This document shows, in pieces, positions 48,191 to 58,595 of a stretch of 64,000 nucleotides of DNA (its first letter is position 1; the number at the start of each line of letters is the position of its first letter). The translations under genes were made by a program, and so were the position numbers. The notes beneath the pieces are model-generated. The model saw only the letters and a program-made list of their open reading frames with translations. It was not told where the DNA came from and ran no database searches. The stretch is from Ephemerocybe angulata (Eukaryota > Basidiomycota > Agaricomycetes > Agaricales > Psathyrellaceae), in assembly GCA_013368325.1 (NCBI GenBank), contig JAACJK010000164.1, positions 806,001 to 870,000 on the forward strand, in the 5' to 3' direction.

Positions 48191-49396
48191 TCAGAAGCTA
48201 ACGCTCCTTTTCCGAGTCACCCGCCTGCCACTGCCTCCACCCCCTAGGAACATGTTGGGATCCTTGCCATCTCTCGGTTGCGGGGTCTGATATTGAGGTT
48301 GCGGGATAGGCTCGTTCTTTGCCTTGAAGCCGAACATGCGTTTCAACAGTGACTGCGATTTCGACGGCGACTGATATGACGAGTATGGGTACTGGGGAGC
48401 CTTCTGAAACGGAGAGATCGTCAGCGTGGATGGATCAGGAAGACATGTAAGACGACGGACCGATGGGTCAGGAGCATAGGTCATGGCATTACCGTAGCTC
48501 TTGGAACCAGGCATGGAAGGTCTGATTGGCAGGTGGACGGGCTGAGGACCAACTGCTCGATGCACGGGGTATCCATTCTTGTCGACTCCCGCATACGCGT
48601 ACTGCGGCATCGTCTGTGAGCGGTTAGGTTTAGGTGCGTTGCCTCCCAACATTGGGGCCTGGCCCGAGAGAGGTGGTGCTGAATGTGGAGGAACTTGACC
48701 AGCGGGGAATTTTCCGTGAGTCGTCGAACCGGAGTTTGGGGTGGTAGCGGACGACTGTGACGAATGGCCGGAATTTCGGTTATGATAGTAGTACGGGTCT
48801 TGAGGTCTTGAAGGAAATGCGGGGAGGTCGAGGGAGAGATGTGGGACGGTGTGCGAGCGAGATGAGTGGGATGGACGGGGTTTCGAAGAAACGGACTGCG
48901 AGGACGACCGAGGCCGTGTTGAGCTTGATGGTGACGAGTCCCTGTCGACAAACACGTAGTCGGACTCCTCTCTGTGGCGAGGCTTCTCCGTCTTCTCCGA
49001 CCGGGGGTGCCTCGTCGAGGATTTTTCGTAGTCTCGCGGTCGGTCCTTGTCCCTGCGCTCCCGGTCCCGCTCTCGAGAACGTTCCTTCCGGGGGGAGCGG
49101 TGACTGGACACCTCCTTTGTAGAATGACTCTTGCGATGGCGAGTGTTGGACGAGCGAGCATAGCGGGAGTCGTGGTCGTCTGAGAGTTCAGATTCGTCCT
49201 CGTAGTAAGCCTTCCTTTCCTCCTTCCGTCGCTGTTTCTCCTCTTTCTTGAGCTGGAGGGCCTTGACATGGGGAGTTGCTGGGGTGAAGGCGTCGCAGGG
49301 CCCCTGAACCATAGTGCCGTCGACCCAGCGAGCTATGCGTTGCTGGGTGGCAATGTAGCGCTCCCATGCCTGTGGGGAGTAGTCGTATTCGGTCAT
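48191..49396 (-). CDS. Ser/Arg-rich disordered protein, unknown
   Basis: One long frame of at least 401 codons from the ATG at 49396 to the TAG/TAA region at 48191. It opens MTEYDYSPQAWERYIATQQR, then ARWVDGTMVQGP and a Lys/Glu/Arg helix (LQLKKEEKQRRKEERKAYY). An Arg/Ser/Asp-rich segment follows (RKERSRERDRERRDKDRPRD), then long Ser/Pro/His low complexity, ending LLKRMFGFKAKNEP and RVTRKRSVSF. The frame stays open upstream to about 49516 and reads FGAVVGGGPTDPELVVFF then VPAIYTPGFQPGHR, which looks coding, so the true start is probably in an upstream exon I could not fix. No known domain. Possibly nuclear from composition only. Confidence 0.7.
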   Translation of the reverse strand: MTEYDYSPQAWERYIATQQRIARWVDGTMVQGPCDAFTPATPHVKALQLKKEEKQRRKEERKAYYEDESELSDDHDSRYARSSNTRHRKSHSTKEVSSHRSPRKERSRERDRERRDKDRPRDYEKSSTRHPRSEKTEKPRHREESDYVFVDRDSSPSSSTRPRSSSQSVSSKPRPSHSSRSHTVPHLSLDLPAFPSRPQDPYYYHNRNSGHSSQSSATTPNSGSTTHGKFPAGQVPPHSAPPLSGQAPMLGGNAPKPNRSQTMPQYAYAGVDKNGYPVHRAVGPQPVHLPIRPSMPGSKSYGNAMTYAPDPSVRRLTCLPDPSTLTISPFQKAPQYPYSSYQSPSKSQSLLKRMFGFKAKNEPIPQPQYQTPQPRDGKDPNMFLGGGGSGRRVTRKRSVSF

Positions 49397-49516
49397 GGCG
49401 TCGGACGGGTATCGGTGTCCTGGCTGGAATCCTGGGGTATATATAGCGGGGACGAAAAAGACGACCAATTCTGGATCCGTGGGTCCACCTCCCACGACAG
49501 CACCAAACACGGACCA

Positions 49517-50838
49517 ACCTCATGAGTCGGCTGACGTCAGACGGAGGACTGTCCGTCCTGGGAAATCCAGAACCAGCACAAGCTCTCGCCCGCTTTACAT
49601 CGACTGACCATGTATTAATCTTCTTCTCGGAATCTCGTCGATCTTGAGCAAGTTTCGCCTCTTATTCCGAGTCCACACCACCCCTTAGGCGCGCGAACGC
49701 ACGGTGTAGTCCATGAGGCTATCGCGCCTCTAGGCCCATCTCCACATATGTATCTAATCTATATCCAGCCGACGCTACGCCTCTTGCCCGCTCTGTCACT
49801 GTGTCATCTCCTCTAGGTACACCCGGTGTATATACCATTTGCAGCCTTCCAGGAGGTCAGATGGGTGGCTTCTTATCATCCTCCATTACACCAGCTTTAA
49901 CAGCTGACAGGGGTGCTGGCCTTCTAGGCAGGTGCCAGGTAAATCTCGAAGCTGAAGCTCTGATGGATACCCTTGGTGATCCTTACACCATAAGATGCAG
50001 AGACTGTGGCTTCTCGATGTCTCATACGATCGGAATGGCCGCTGGTCCTCCGAGTGGGTTGTGCCTCTGAGATTGGGACATACAGCACATATTCCGTCCT
50101 TCCTTCAAGTTGACCTGAACGAGGGTAAGGATACCGGAGTGGTGTGTACTCGTAATGTATGACGTGTCCGAGAATACCTTTAGGCTTTCAGAGAGTTGTG
50201 TTTGGGAGATCCCTTCATTGTCCTAAGCGCACTGCAACTTCCTCGGAATCAGCCAGTGACAAATGCTTACCGACGCACTACAAACCAGCACCTTCAATTT
50301 ATTACGTTGAGCCGGGTGGCCGCGTCTTGCTTTCAAAACCCCTCCCGGTGTGGTGAACTGTTCCGCTCACGCGGATTATCGTCAGAATTGTGGTATCATT
50401 GCATCCGGGCTCACGCCGAACCTCTGTACAGTGTTGGTCACAGTTGGTGAACAGCTGGATATGAGGCTATCTAACAGTAGCGCAGCGAGAGCTTCTTGTC
50501 TGGACCCTGCCTTCCAGTCTGAGAATCTTGAAAAGTGTCATCGAACACCGCCTCAGGAAACCAAACTGTCGCGCACATGGCTCATGGCAGGCACAGACAG
50601 GCGCCCAGGAAATTCGAATTCGAAGGCGGGAGGCGCGCACCGCCACAATTTCCATTATGAGCATAAACGCCGGCGATGGTTCCGTGCAACAACTGTGACA
50701 GAGGCCGAGTCGCTCTTTCTTCCCAACGTCCACCTGCTGGGTGGAATCCCTCTCAATTTCTGTGCATCTCGAAAAGGGATCTATACATCCTCGGGTCGAA
50801 GCTAAAGTCGCGCTTCTTGAACTCGCCGGACAGGGGTA
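49517..50838. other. Divergent intergenic region (1.3 kb)
   Basis: Lies between the Ser/Arg-rich gene and the PhoD-like gene. It probably holds both promoters and a first exon of the former. The 151-codon open frame at 50350-50805 has no recognisable content. Confidence 0.4.
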
Positions 50839-53800
50839 ATGGATAATGCTGGCTGGCATGCGCAGCGGCGCGCACGAAAGGTGTGCAGCCATCTACACAC
50901 TAACCGGACATTTCACTGACATACTCATCTTAATCTGTAGGAAAATGAAGCTTATGCAAACACGCACAGGCTACCTGGAGGGCAGTATGCACCGGTAGAC
51001 ACGATCGGGCCCATGGCGGAGCCGTTCATTGGAGGATTTCAACCATACGGGCCATCCACTCCGCCTCTTCCTCACAAACACGATCACGGACACGGACACC
51101 CTCCCCCTCTTCCACCAAAGGATGGATTACCGCACCTGGGTAGTCCGACCTCGGCTTCGTCTCAATATCAGCATCACACTTCTCCCCCGGCCTCAGCGGG
51201 CGCTCTAAACAACAGGATCCATGGGAAGGAGGGGACTAGTGACAGTTTTGAGCCCTACTCTGGGATGCCAGCACCCTATAGCGGTCATATACCGGAGCCC
51301 ACGAATGGTCGTATGCAGGAACCGAGCGAATCGACGGAACATGAGACGGTGAACCAACCTACTGTAACGACGAAGGAATTGACGAAGATGTCGGCGGTGG
51401 AGAGAAGTCGGTTACTGAGGGTCGCGAGGATGGAACCTCATCTCCAAGTATGTCTTCGAGTTCCAGTGCACGCCTTCGGTTCATTTACATGTCCTTTAGT
51501 TTATGTGTGGGCCACTTCTGAGGTATGAGCACACACACAAGGTGTCTATCACTGGGGCTTATGATATGCAGGTTCGACACCATTGACGAGCACGGAATAT
51601 GGCATGGGGCAGCGATGATCGTCAGTGAGTTGATCGCCCCTTACCGTATCCTGGCAAAGATTGAATGAATTATTAGCCGCCGACGCGGGGTCCATCTACG
51701 AGCCCTTTCCAATGCTAACATACGAATGGGACCCAGACCGCGGGAATCCCACCACATTTGCCAGCCTCAACATAAATGACAGACTCGACGTTAACGGCTC
51801 TGCCTCACAGGGTCGCGGTAGATCTGCATCCACAGCGACAACGATACCCAGCCCGGTCGGCGGCGGAGGCGTCCCGGACGATTCGTGGAATAAGCTGAAC
51901 GGAGTGAAGAGCTTCGACCTCGGACCCCACCCTGCTGACCCTCACTCAACAGTTTTACCCGTCTCCCCGTCTGGCACGACTTTCACGCTTCAACCGAGCC
52001 AATCTTCATCTTCCGGGCAATCGGCATTTGCGGCGTTCCCTTATGGTGGGCCTAGCGGCTACGGACTTCTCAATGGACACAGCCCAAATGCGTGCCAGGA
52101 AAGCGTTAGTGGTCAAGAGATATGGGTGTACGGGGGTGCTGGCGGCACGTTCACTTTCTGGAGGTTCTTGATCAAGGTGCCTTTGGCGGAGAACGAGATG
52201 ATGGTCACATATAGCGTCAACGGAGGCCAGAAGATGGGATTCCATGTTCCCGGGCGGAGAGACAACATGAGACTTGCTATACACTCCGTAAGTGCTTCCA
52301 CGAAAGCGGGCGAGGCGCAGCTCTGATGGTTATTCTGTCAGTGCAATGGCTTTTCGGCTGGTGTGAATCCTGACGATTTCAGGGGACCTGGATTCAAGAC
52401 AGGTTATGACCCTGTGTGGATGGACCTGTTGTCTAAGCACGCTGAGAAGCCCTTCCATGCTCTGGTGGGTGGTGGAGACCAGCTGTATTGCGATTCGTGA
52501 GCCGTCTCCATACCTCCTACAGAAAAATATCGACTTGGGAACTGATCACACGCGGTAGTCTTATGCGTGAGCCAGAGATGCAAGACTGGGTGTCGAAGAT
52601 GAAGCCGGAAGAGAAGAAGAAGTATCCATTGAAACCAGAAATGGCGGCTACCCTCGATAGGTTCTTCTTTAACCACTATTGCCAGCACTTCAGGAGTGGT
52701 GCGTTTGCGAGAGCAAACAGTTCAATGTACGTTAACTGTGTGTTCTAGTGGAGTTGCCGCTTATGTTTGTTGGCGAACAGACCTATGTTGAATATGTGTG
52801 GTGCGTAACTACTCTATCCTAATCGTGATATTCTTGACTGACCGTTTGATTTGATTGTAGATGATCATGGTATGCTTCTGCGAATAGGGTTCTCGACTCT
52901 GAACTGACGTGCCTTCACTTCTTTCTAGACTTGGTATGAGCAAACCCCTCCCCCTCTATGTAGCAATGCACTAACGGTAGTGTTGTCCTAGATCGACGGG
53001 TTCGGAAGTTGTACGTTTCTGTGTCTTGCCCTCCTGGACAGGCATCGAATATTGAATGCTCATCCTACTCCATTAGATCCCGAGGACCTCCAGTCAGCTC
53101 CTGTGTTCAAAGCGTAAGTTCTTCGACGCGCCACAGAAACTACGCAAGTCTTATCTGTCTTTGTAGAATCGGCGCACGAGGCTACTTCTTCTTCCTTATC
53201 TTCCAGACGTTCACAAATCGTACGTTGATAGCCATTCTAATCACAATTCCCTCATCTCACTAACACCTGCACTAAAAGCTGAGATTGACGGCCTTAACGA
53301 TGCCCCGGGAAAGCATGTGTACCAGTCACTCGTCCTTGGGGATCAAGGCCCATACATCCCATTCCCAAGTCACTCCTCTCTGTCGAGGCTGGGACCGAAG
53401 GAGTGGATACTTATGTTGGATTGCCGGTGAGCGTCATATCGAGCCCCCAGGATCTCCCCAAGTCACTCTCACTAATTTTTCAATTGTGACACAGCGCGGA
53501 ACGAAAGAAAGAGCAAGTCTGTAGTCCAGGGGAATACGAGAAGGTCTTTGCCCGAATGCGCAATATCCCGTCAGATGTTGAGCATCTCATTGTGCAACTG
53601 GGTATTTCGAACGCTCTTTTAACTTCAGTCGTGCACGGTGACTGATCAGGGGGCACACATCTTCTAGGTATTCCAATTGCATACCCACGCATGGTCTTCT
53701 TGGAACAGGCTCTTGAATCAAAGTTCAACCCCCTCGTCGCTCTGGGAAGGAATGGGACGATGGGCTTGAGTGGCTTCGTGAATAAATTCAACGCCGAGGC

Positions 53801-54619
53801 CGAGTTGCTCGATGATCTGGTAAGCTCCTGCCTTTCTTTCCTTTAGCATTCTTCGAGTTTCTAAAACTGCTTGACTGCAGAACGATCATTGGACTGCCAG
53901 AAGTCATAAGGTATTTGCAACGAACCGTTGTATGCACTTATCTAGCATGCTAACCACCACCTTTAGCGAGAACGCAATTGGTTCATCGCGCAACTTCAAA
54001 ATTTCGCAAAAGCGAGGGGTATCCGCGTAACCTTCGTATCCGGGGATGTGCACTGCGCTGCTGTGGGTATCCTCAAGACCCTAAAGTCGAAAAATACGCC
54101 CGAAATCAAGCCGGAGAACGATCATCGCTATATGCTAAACGTCACAAGTAGTGCGATCGTGAACACCCCACCGTGAGTACCAATATTGGCTACACCCCAT
54201 CTCATTATTGAATGACATGCAGGCCCAATGGCGTTATCACCCTTGTATCGTCCCTGGCAGGCAAAGTTCACAAGACGCTTCATAGTATCGAGACGGATGA
54301 GTGCATGGTAAATCATTGCCGTACTTCTTTCTCAAGACTCTGAGCTGATAGTGTATGCAGATGCCAATTTTCTCTACAGAAACGAACGGCTCGTCGCGCA
54401 AACAGCGGTACATCATGGGTCGCCGCAACTGGTGTGTTGCAGAGTATGATGAGCGGACGGGAGGCGTTCTGTTCGACATCAGGGTTGAGCGGGAGAAAGG
54501 ATATGGTGCAACTGTTGGGTGAGTGTTCTGGTTTCGGTTGAAGAGAGTTATGTTGTTGAATCGAGAACAGGTATTCGTGCCAAGCCCCTGCACCCCGTTG
54601 GGGTAAGGAAGCCCAGTGA
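50839..54619 (+). CDS. PhoD-like metallophosphatase, 21 exons
   Basis: Exons: 50839-50880, 50941-51447, 51500-51522, 51572-51624, 51677-52287, 52342-52496, 52559-52726, 52781-52800, 52861-52869, 52927-52931, 52992-53010, 53077-53113, 53167-53219, 53279-53426, 53495-53601, 53668-53819, 53881-53910, 53967-54172, 54223-54307, 54361-54518, 54571-54619; 2637 nt, 878 aa. The N-terminal ~170 residues are Pro/His-rich. The fungal PhoD-like domain follows, with metal-site motifs HALVGGGDQLYCD, PMLNMCDDHDLIDGFGSYP, WILMLDCRAERKKEQ and VTFVSGDVHCAAVG. PhoD enzymes are Ca/Fe-dependent phosphodiesterases or phosphatases; the substrate of this long fungal branch is unknown to me. Exons 8-11 are 20, 9, 5 and 19 nt. 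Exon 7 could start earlier, at 52532, keeping frame. Confidence 0.85.
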
Positions 54620-55488
54620 AGTGGATCGAGCGCAGCGTGGTGCTCTATGCAAAACCATGTCGCTCGAAAACTTGGATTGCATTTGCTTTTGTCGTTGGAT
54701 AAGTCCCCTGCTTTTTTATTTAAACCAATATACCCTCTTCTGCTTCTCTCAAACGCGAGTTCATCCCGTCACGAACATAGTCCATGGCAGTGAAGTCCAA
54801 CGCAGGCGGTGCTCGAGTTTTCCTAACCGATCAGTTAACGCCAAAGACAGTGATCTGCGGATCCTCGAAGTGTTTCGTGTTCAGCATCAATAACACCTCC
54901 GTCGATCTTTATCGCCCCTCACAGATGCAAATCCAGAGAATCATCCGAGATATGCATCTCGCCTTCTTCAGCGGAGCTCTCCATCTAGCTGAACTCATTG
55001 GAGACTGGAGGGTAATTTAGCTCATAGACCTCTTGTGCCATGAGGCGACCTGTGTGCGGCGGGTGACATGTGAAGTCCCCGGTGGCGATTTGGGGTTAAT
55101 AAAGGGGAATGTGAATGTCCTATCTCTCTTGTATTGGCGACAATGGCAGTGTTCATGGGGATGTCAAAAAACCTGTACTCACTGCCCCTCCGTCAGTCCC
55201 CAGATTCAGCATTTCTTGGTCCCATGATCATTCTTCTGTGCCAAGCCCAACGCTCATTGACTTTCCGTTCTCGACTCTTTTCATTGAAGGTTCGACCCCG
55301 AGCGTCGTATTTTTTGTATAAAAGCTGGGGCCATTCGCCTCCTTCTGACTCCCCCAGAGCTGGTCTCTTACCCACTACTTGCCTCCCCAACCAACCTTCC
55401 AACACACCAGCACTACTCAGCGTTGATCGCTTCCTACACCAATCCTCTCTACCCATCAACTTTTAATCACCTCTTTACAATTTTTAAT
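54620..55488. other. Intergenic, promoter of secreted protein (869 bp)
   Basis: A good TATA box is at 55317-55324. A 78-codon ATG frame at 54784-55020 has no known relative and is not called. A pyrimidine-rich leader (CTCCCCAACC..., 55380-55480) precedes the next ATG, as in strongly expressed fungal genes. Confidence 0.45.
55317..55324 (+). promoter_or_regulatory. TATA box of secreted protein gene
   Basis: TATAAAAG, 165 bp upstream of the ATG at 55489, followed by a C/T-rich leader. This is the best TATA-type core promoter in the window and suggests strong or regulated expression. Confidence 0.6.
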
Positions 55489-56276
55489 ATGGTTCGCGCA
55501 TCTATCATCGTCGTCGCTGCCTTTGCCGCTGTTGCCCCCGTTCTGGCTGCTCCTGCTCCCCAGACTGCTCGCCCCCCTCACCCGTGAGTTTCCTGCCTCC
55601 TCTCTTATAATCGGCCCCCGTTGACATATTTCCCCTCTTCAGACGATCAATTGACACTCAAGCCGGAGAACTCGATGCTCGCGACCCGCGATTCAGCTTC
55701 AAGAACGCCTTCAGATCCATCACCCGGGTTGCAAGCAAGGTTGCCCCCATCGCACTCAAAGCCGCCCCCCTCCTCCTCCGCGAGGAAGGCCTCTCCGAGT
55801 TCGAGACCCGCGACGTCGAGAACGGTCCCATCGGCGAAGTCTACATTCGCGATGAGGACGGCAACGTCTACGTCCGCGCGCTCGCTGATGAGGAACTCGC
55901 CGCCGCGCTCGAGGCGAGGTTCAACTTCGGCCGCTTCGTCAAGGGCGGACTCGGCGCTGCGAGGAAGGGATTGGGGATCGCACAGAAAGTCTCTGGTGGC
56001 CTCTCCCAGTTCGGCCTACGAGACCTCGAGGACCTCGAGGACCTGGACATTCGCGATCTCAACGAGGAAGAGCTCGCCGCCCTCGAGGCGAGATTCAACT
56101 TCGGCCGCTTCGTCAAGCAGGGACTCGGTGTTGCGAGGAAGGGCCTGGGAGTTGCACAGAAGGTCTCTGGCGGGCTCTCCCAGTTTGGCTTGAGGGAGCT
56201 CGAGGATGAGATTGCAGAGAGAGAGTTTGATGACGAGGAGTTGTACGAGGCTCGCTCGCTTGAGGCGCTGGATTAG
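55489..56276 (+). CDS. Small secreted protein with duplicated cationic amphipathic segment
   Basis: Two exons: 55489-55583 and 55643-56276; 729 nt, 242 aa. A clear signal peptide starts MVRASIIVVAAFAAVAPVLA with likely cleavage at ALA or shortly after. Three basic, helical segments alternate with acidic spacers: residues ~45-75 (FKNAFRSITRVASKVAPIAL) and two near-identical repeats (FNFGRFVK, then GLGxARKGLGxAQKVSGGLS, then QFGLR) about 58 residues apart. Spacers are Glu/Asp-rich (DLEDLEDLD, EIAEREFDDEEL). There are no cysteines and no Lys-Arg Kex2 sites. I do not recognise a named family. The alternation suggests a precursor releasing membrane-active peptides, or a repetitive surface protein. 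This is inference from composition. Confidence 0.85.
55911..56210 (+). repeat. Internal coding repeat, 174 bp period
   Basis: GAGGCGAGGTTCAACTTCGG at 55911 recurs as GAGGCGAGATTCAACTTCGG at 56085. The ~126 bp cores match except for a few, often synonymous, changes. The spacer contains a 9-bp mini-repeat of GACCTCGAG units near 56028-56050. Confidence 0.9.
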
Positions 56277-56721
56277 ACTGTACCATTGGTCTTCACCTTT
56301 CACTGTTGGACTTGAAGCTTGTATGTGGAGAAGCATGCGGGGCGTACTACTAGTAACTTTGTAGTGAAATACAAAGTCTTTTTTATTGGGGAATATCCGG
56401 GCCTCGGGGCTACCAGTCTTCGTGAATGGTAATTAAAACGGAAGAAAGCCAAGTGAGGCTTGCGGAATCGCCAACGGAAAGGCCCAATGATGACGGATCG
56501 TGGGCGCTTAGCGCTTATCGGGAAAGCCGCCCAGTGATGGCGCCAAGCCTCAATCACAGGTTGAGGAGAACAGCTGAGCTTCCGGGCTACTGTTCTCGAC
56601 ATCAGTCGTCTGACTGTGAGGTGACTGCAAAAAGCGGGGCAGTATTCTGTACCTTGCAAGCCTGTGTACAACTCGGATTTCCTGTGTTGATGATTTGGTT
56701 CGGATGCACACCTCCTACGTG
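56277..56721. other. Intergenic between convergent genes (445 bp)
   Basis: 3' ends of the secreted protein gene and the F-box-like gene. Nothing else is seen. Confidence 0.5.
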
Positions 56722-58076
56722 TTACTGTACATCTAATGTTCCAATCCACCGGTCACGATCTATGATACAGCCTTGACTATCCTTCACAGCAATCCCAAGT
56801 GAGGTACAATTCTCCAAGAAACCCAAAAACACATCTCTAGGCCCCTCAAGAATGTCCCGAACATTTGATTCCTCGAAGATGCAAATTTCTCTCAAGGAGG
56901 GAAAAATCTTTATCCAAGCGATGGCATCCTCGCAAAAGTCTTTCGGGCCCATGGGGATCTCCGAGGCGTGCTGAAGGCAGAAAGTGGTGATTTGTGGCAT
57001 GGCAATGCCTCCAGGCGTCCCTCCACCCTCGCCCTCGAGGTTCACAAGGGTGACCATGAGCTCCTTGATGTCGGGGCAGTGGACTTTGACTTTATCCAAC
57101 CTTTCCTCCTGGTTGACATACGAGGGGCGAATCTGGAAGTGTATCGACTTCAGGTTTGCCCCGTGCGCAGCGAGGATCTCCTCTAGATCAGATATGGTGG
57201 GTTGGTATGTGAACGCCATTCTCACGAGGCCAGGGAATGAGCCAGTAGGGAACTCTGTTGCGTAGATGGTGGTCTGACGCGGGCGGTGGAACACCATCTC
57301 CTCCAAAGCTGGCCAACTCTTCCCCCTCCAACCTCCCCAATCTGCTTTGCACCTTTGACCGCGCCAGTCGGGGTCCTCGAAAAAAGGGGGGTCCATGTAG
57401 ATGAGACGGGGGTGCTTGTCCATGAAGTCGACCCACTCCGGGATGGGCATGCTGAAGGTGTTTATCCAGTACAGGTACTCCAATTTGGATGATATGACGT
57501 CGGATAATGGGAAGGAGTTGCAGTCGCCATCGCTTGTGGTGATAATGGTGAGAAGATTCGGTGCGAGGCTGCACAGGAGGGGTGCGTTGGAGTAAGATGA
57601 GCCGGTTGTCCCGGCAAATCTCCCGTCTTCCCACTCGAGGCCCGGGAGCAAGAGATCTAGGCGCCTGATGAAAGACCCCAGAGTCCTTTCATCCTCTTGG
57701 TCCCGGATGGTGGGGAGGCCTGCGGCGGCTTGAACGATTGAATGCATTTGTTCGCGGTTTTTGACGCTGATGTGTTCATAGAGGTACGGGACGACGCATC
57801 TATACCACTGGCGGCAGACGCCAACCAGGTTTCGCTTCGTCGACTGTCAAACAAAGGAGCCGCGGCGGCTCAGCTGTGGATTCCCGCTTGAAGTCGATGC
57901 AAAGAGCTCACCAACGAGTCCCTGTAGCGCTGCGCAGCGTACTGAGACAGAACTGTACTACTGTCCCATTTATGAACAAGCTGGGGATACACGAGAGGGT
58001 CAGGAACGTCTGCAGCCGATCGAAGGATATCTATCCATATTTCTAGGGGAAAGTCAAGAAATCGGTGCATCGACAT
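56722..58076 (-). CDS. F-box-like protein 2
   Basis: Two exons: 58076-57912 and 57843-56722; 1287 nt, 428 aa. The first residues (MSMHRFLDFPLEIWIDILRS) are a typical start of mushroom F-box-like proteins, followed by STKRNLVGVCRQWYRCVVPY and LYEHISVK. The remainder is a leucine-rich, irregular-repeat domain (SFIRRLDLLLPGLEW, NLLTIITTSDGD, FPGLVRMAFTYQ, CPDIKELMVTLVN). It probably acts as an SCF substrate receptor or is a relic of one; the substrate is unknown. It is not similar enough to the 41.5 kb F-box-like gene to suggest recent duplication. Confidence 0.75.
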
Positions 58077-58595
58077 GTGAAAGGTGTTACAACTCTTAGA
58101 AGACACAAGATGGGAGAACGGAAGCAAGGAATAACAGCAAAGAGAAGTCAGCGACATATGCGGAATTTGAATGGAGACAAACTCCGAACCTTACGGACAG
58201 TAAGCCCACAGCGTAAGCCCACAGCGCTGTCCTCGCAAAGCCGTCGTAACCCTGCCTTAGTCTGAAGTGAACCTGGCTGGTCTCAGCTGTTGAAAAGATA
58301 TCGATATAAGATACGGGAAAGGTTTGTTGTACAACACTGCGACCCAGAAAGGGAGCGGCAGGAATTAACTGGGTAAAACGAGAATATAATCCACGATGAA
58401 GGAGAGAAATCAAAGCAATTGGGATGTGATCATAATGTCGGGCGCGTAGCTAAACGGAGAGGAGTGGAGAGAGGCTACAAGACGCCAGCTCTTAGGCAAA
58501 GGAATTCAAGATACCTAGACCAATGCGCGAAATTTCGCTGGCGCAGGATTTACGATAGCAATAAAGAGAAAAATATGTCCGTAGGATTCCATAGC
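58077..58595. other. Intergenic (519 bp)
   Basis: Promoter side of the F-box-like gene and 3' side of RSP5. Contains a small direct repeat AAGCCCACAGCG at 58203-58226. No gene is seen. Confidence 0.45.

Noticed and set aside
48481..49269. 262-codon second frame on the minus strand
   Set aside because: Overlaps the Ser/Arg-rich gene in another frame; it is a by-product of low-complexity codons.
50350..50805. 151-codon plus-strand frame
   Set aside because: No recognisable motif, no spliced partner exon and an odd composition; likely chance in the divergent promoter region.
52532..52558. Earlier acceptor for PhoD-like exon 7
   Set aside because: It keeps frame but inserts nine residues between YCDS and LMREPE, a junction that looks uninterrupted in the family; kept only as an alternative.
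54784..55020. 78-codon ATG frame between PhoD-like and secreted genes
   Set aside because: Looks mildly protein-like but has no signal peptide, domain or promoter support; left uncalled.
55489..56276. Kex2-processed pheromone or peptide precursor with dibasic sites
   Set aside because: No Lys-Arg or Arg-Arg pairs separate the repeats and there is no CaaX end, so a standard pheromone or Kex2 repeat precursor is not supported.
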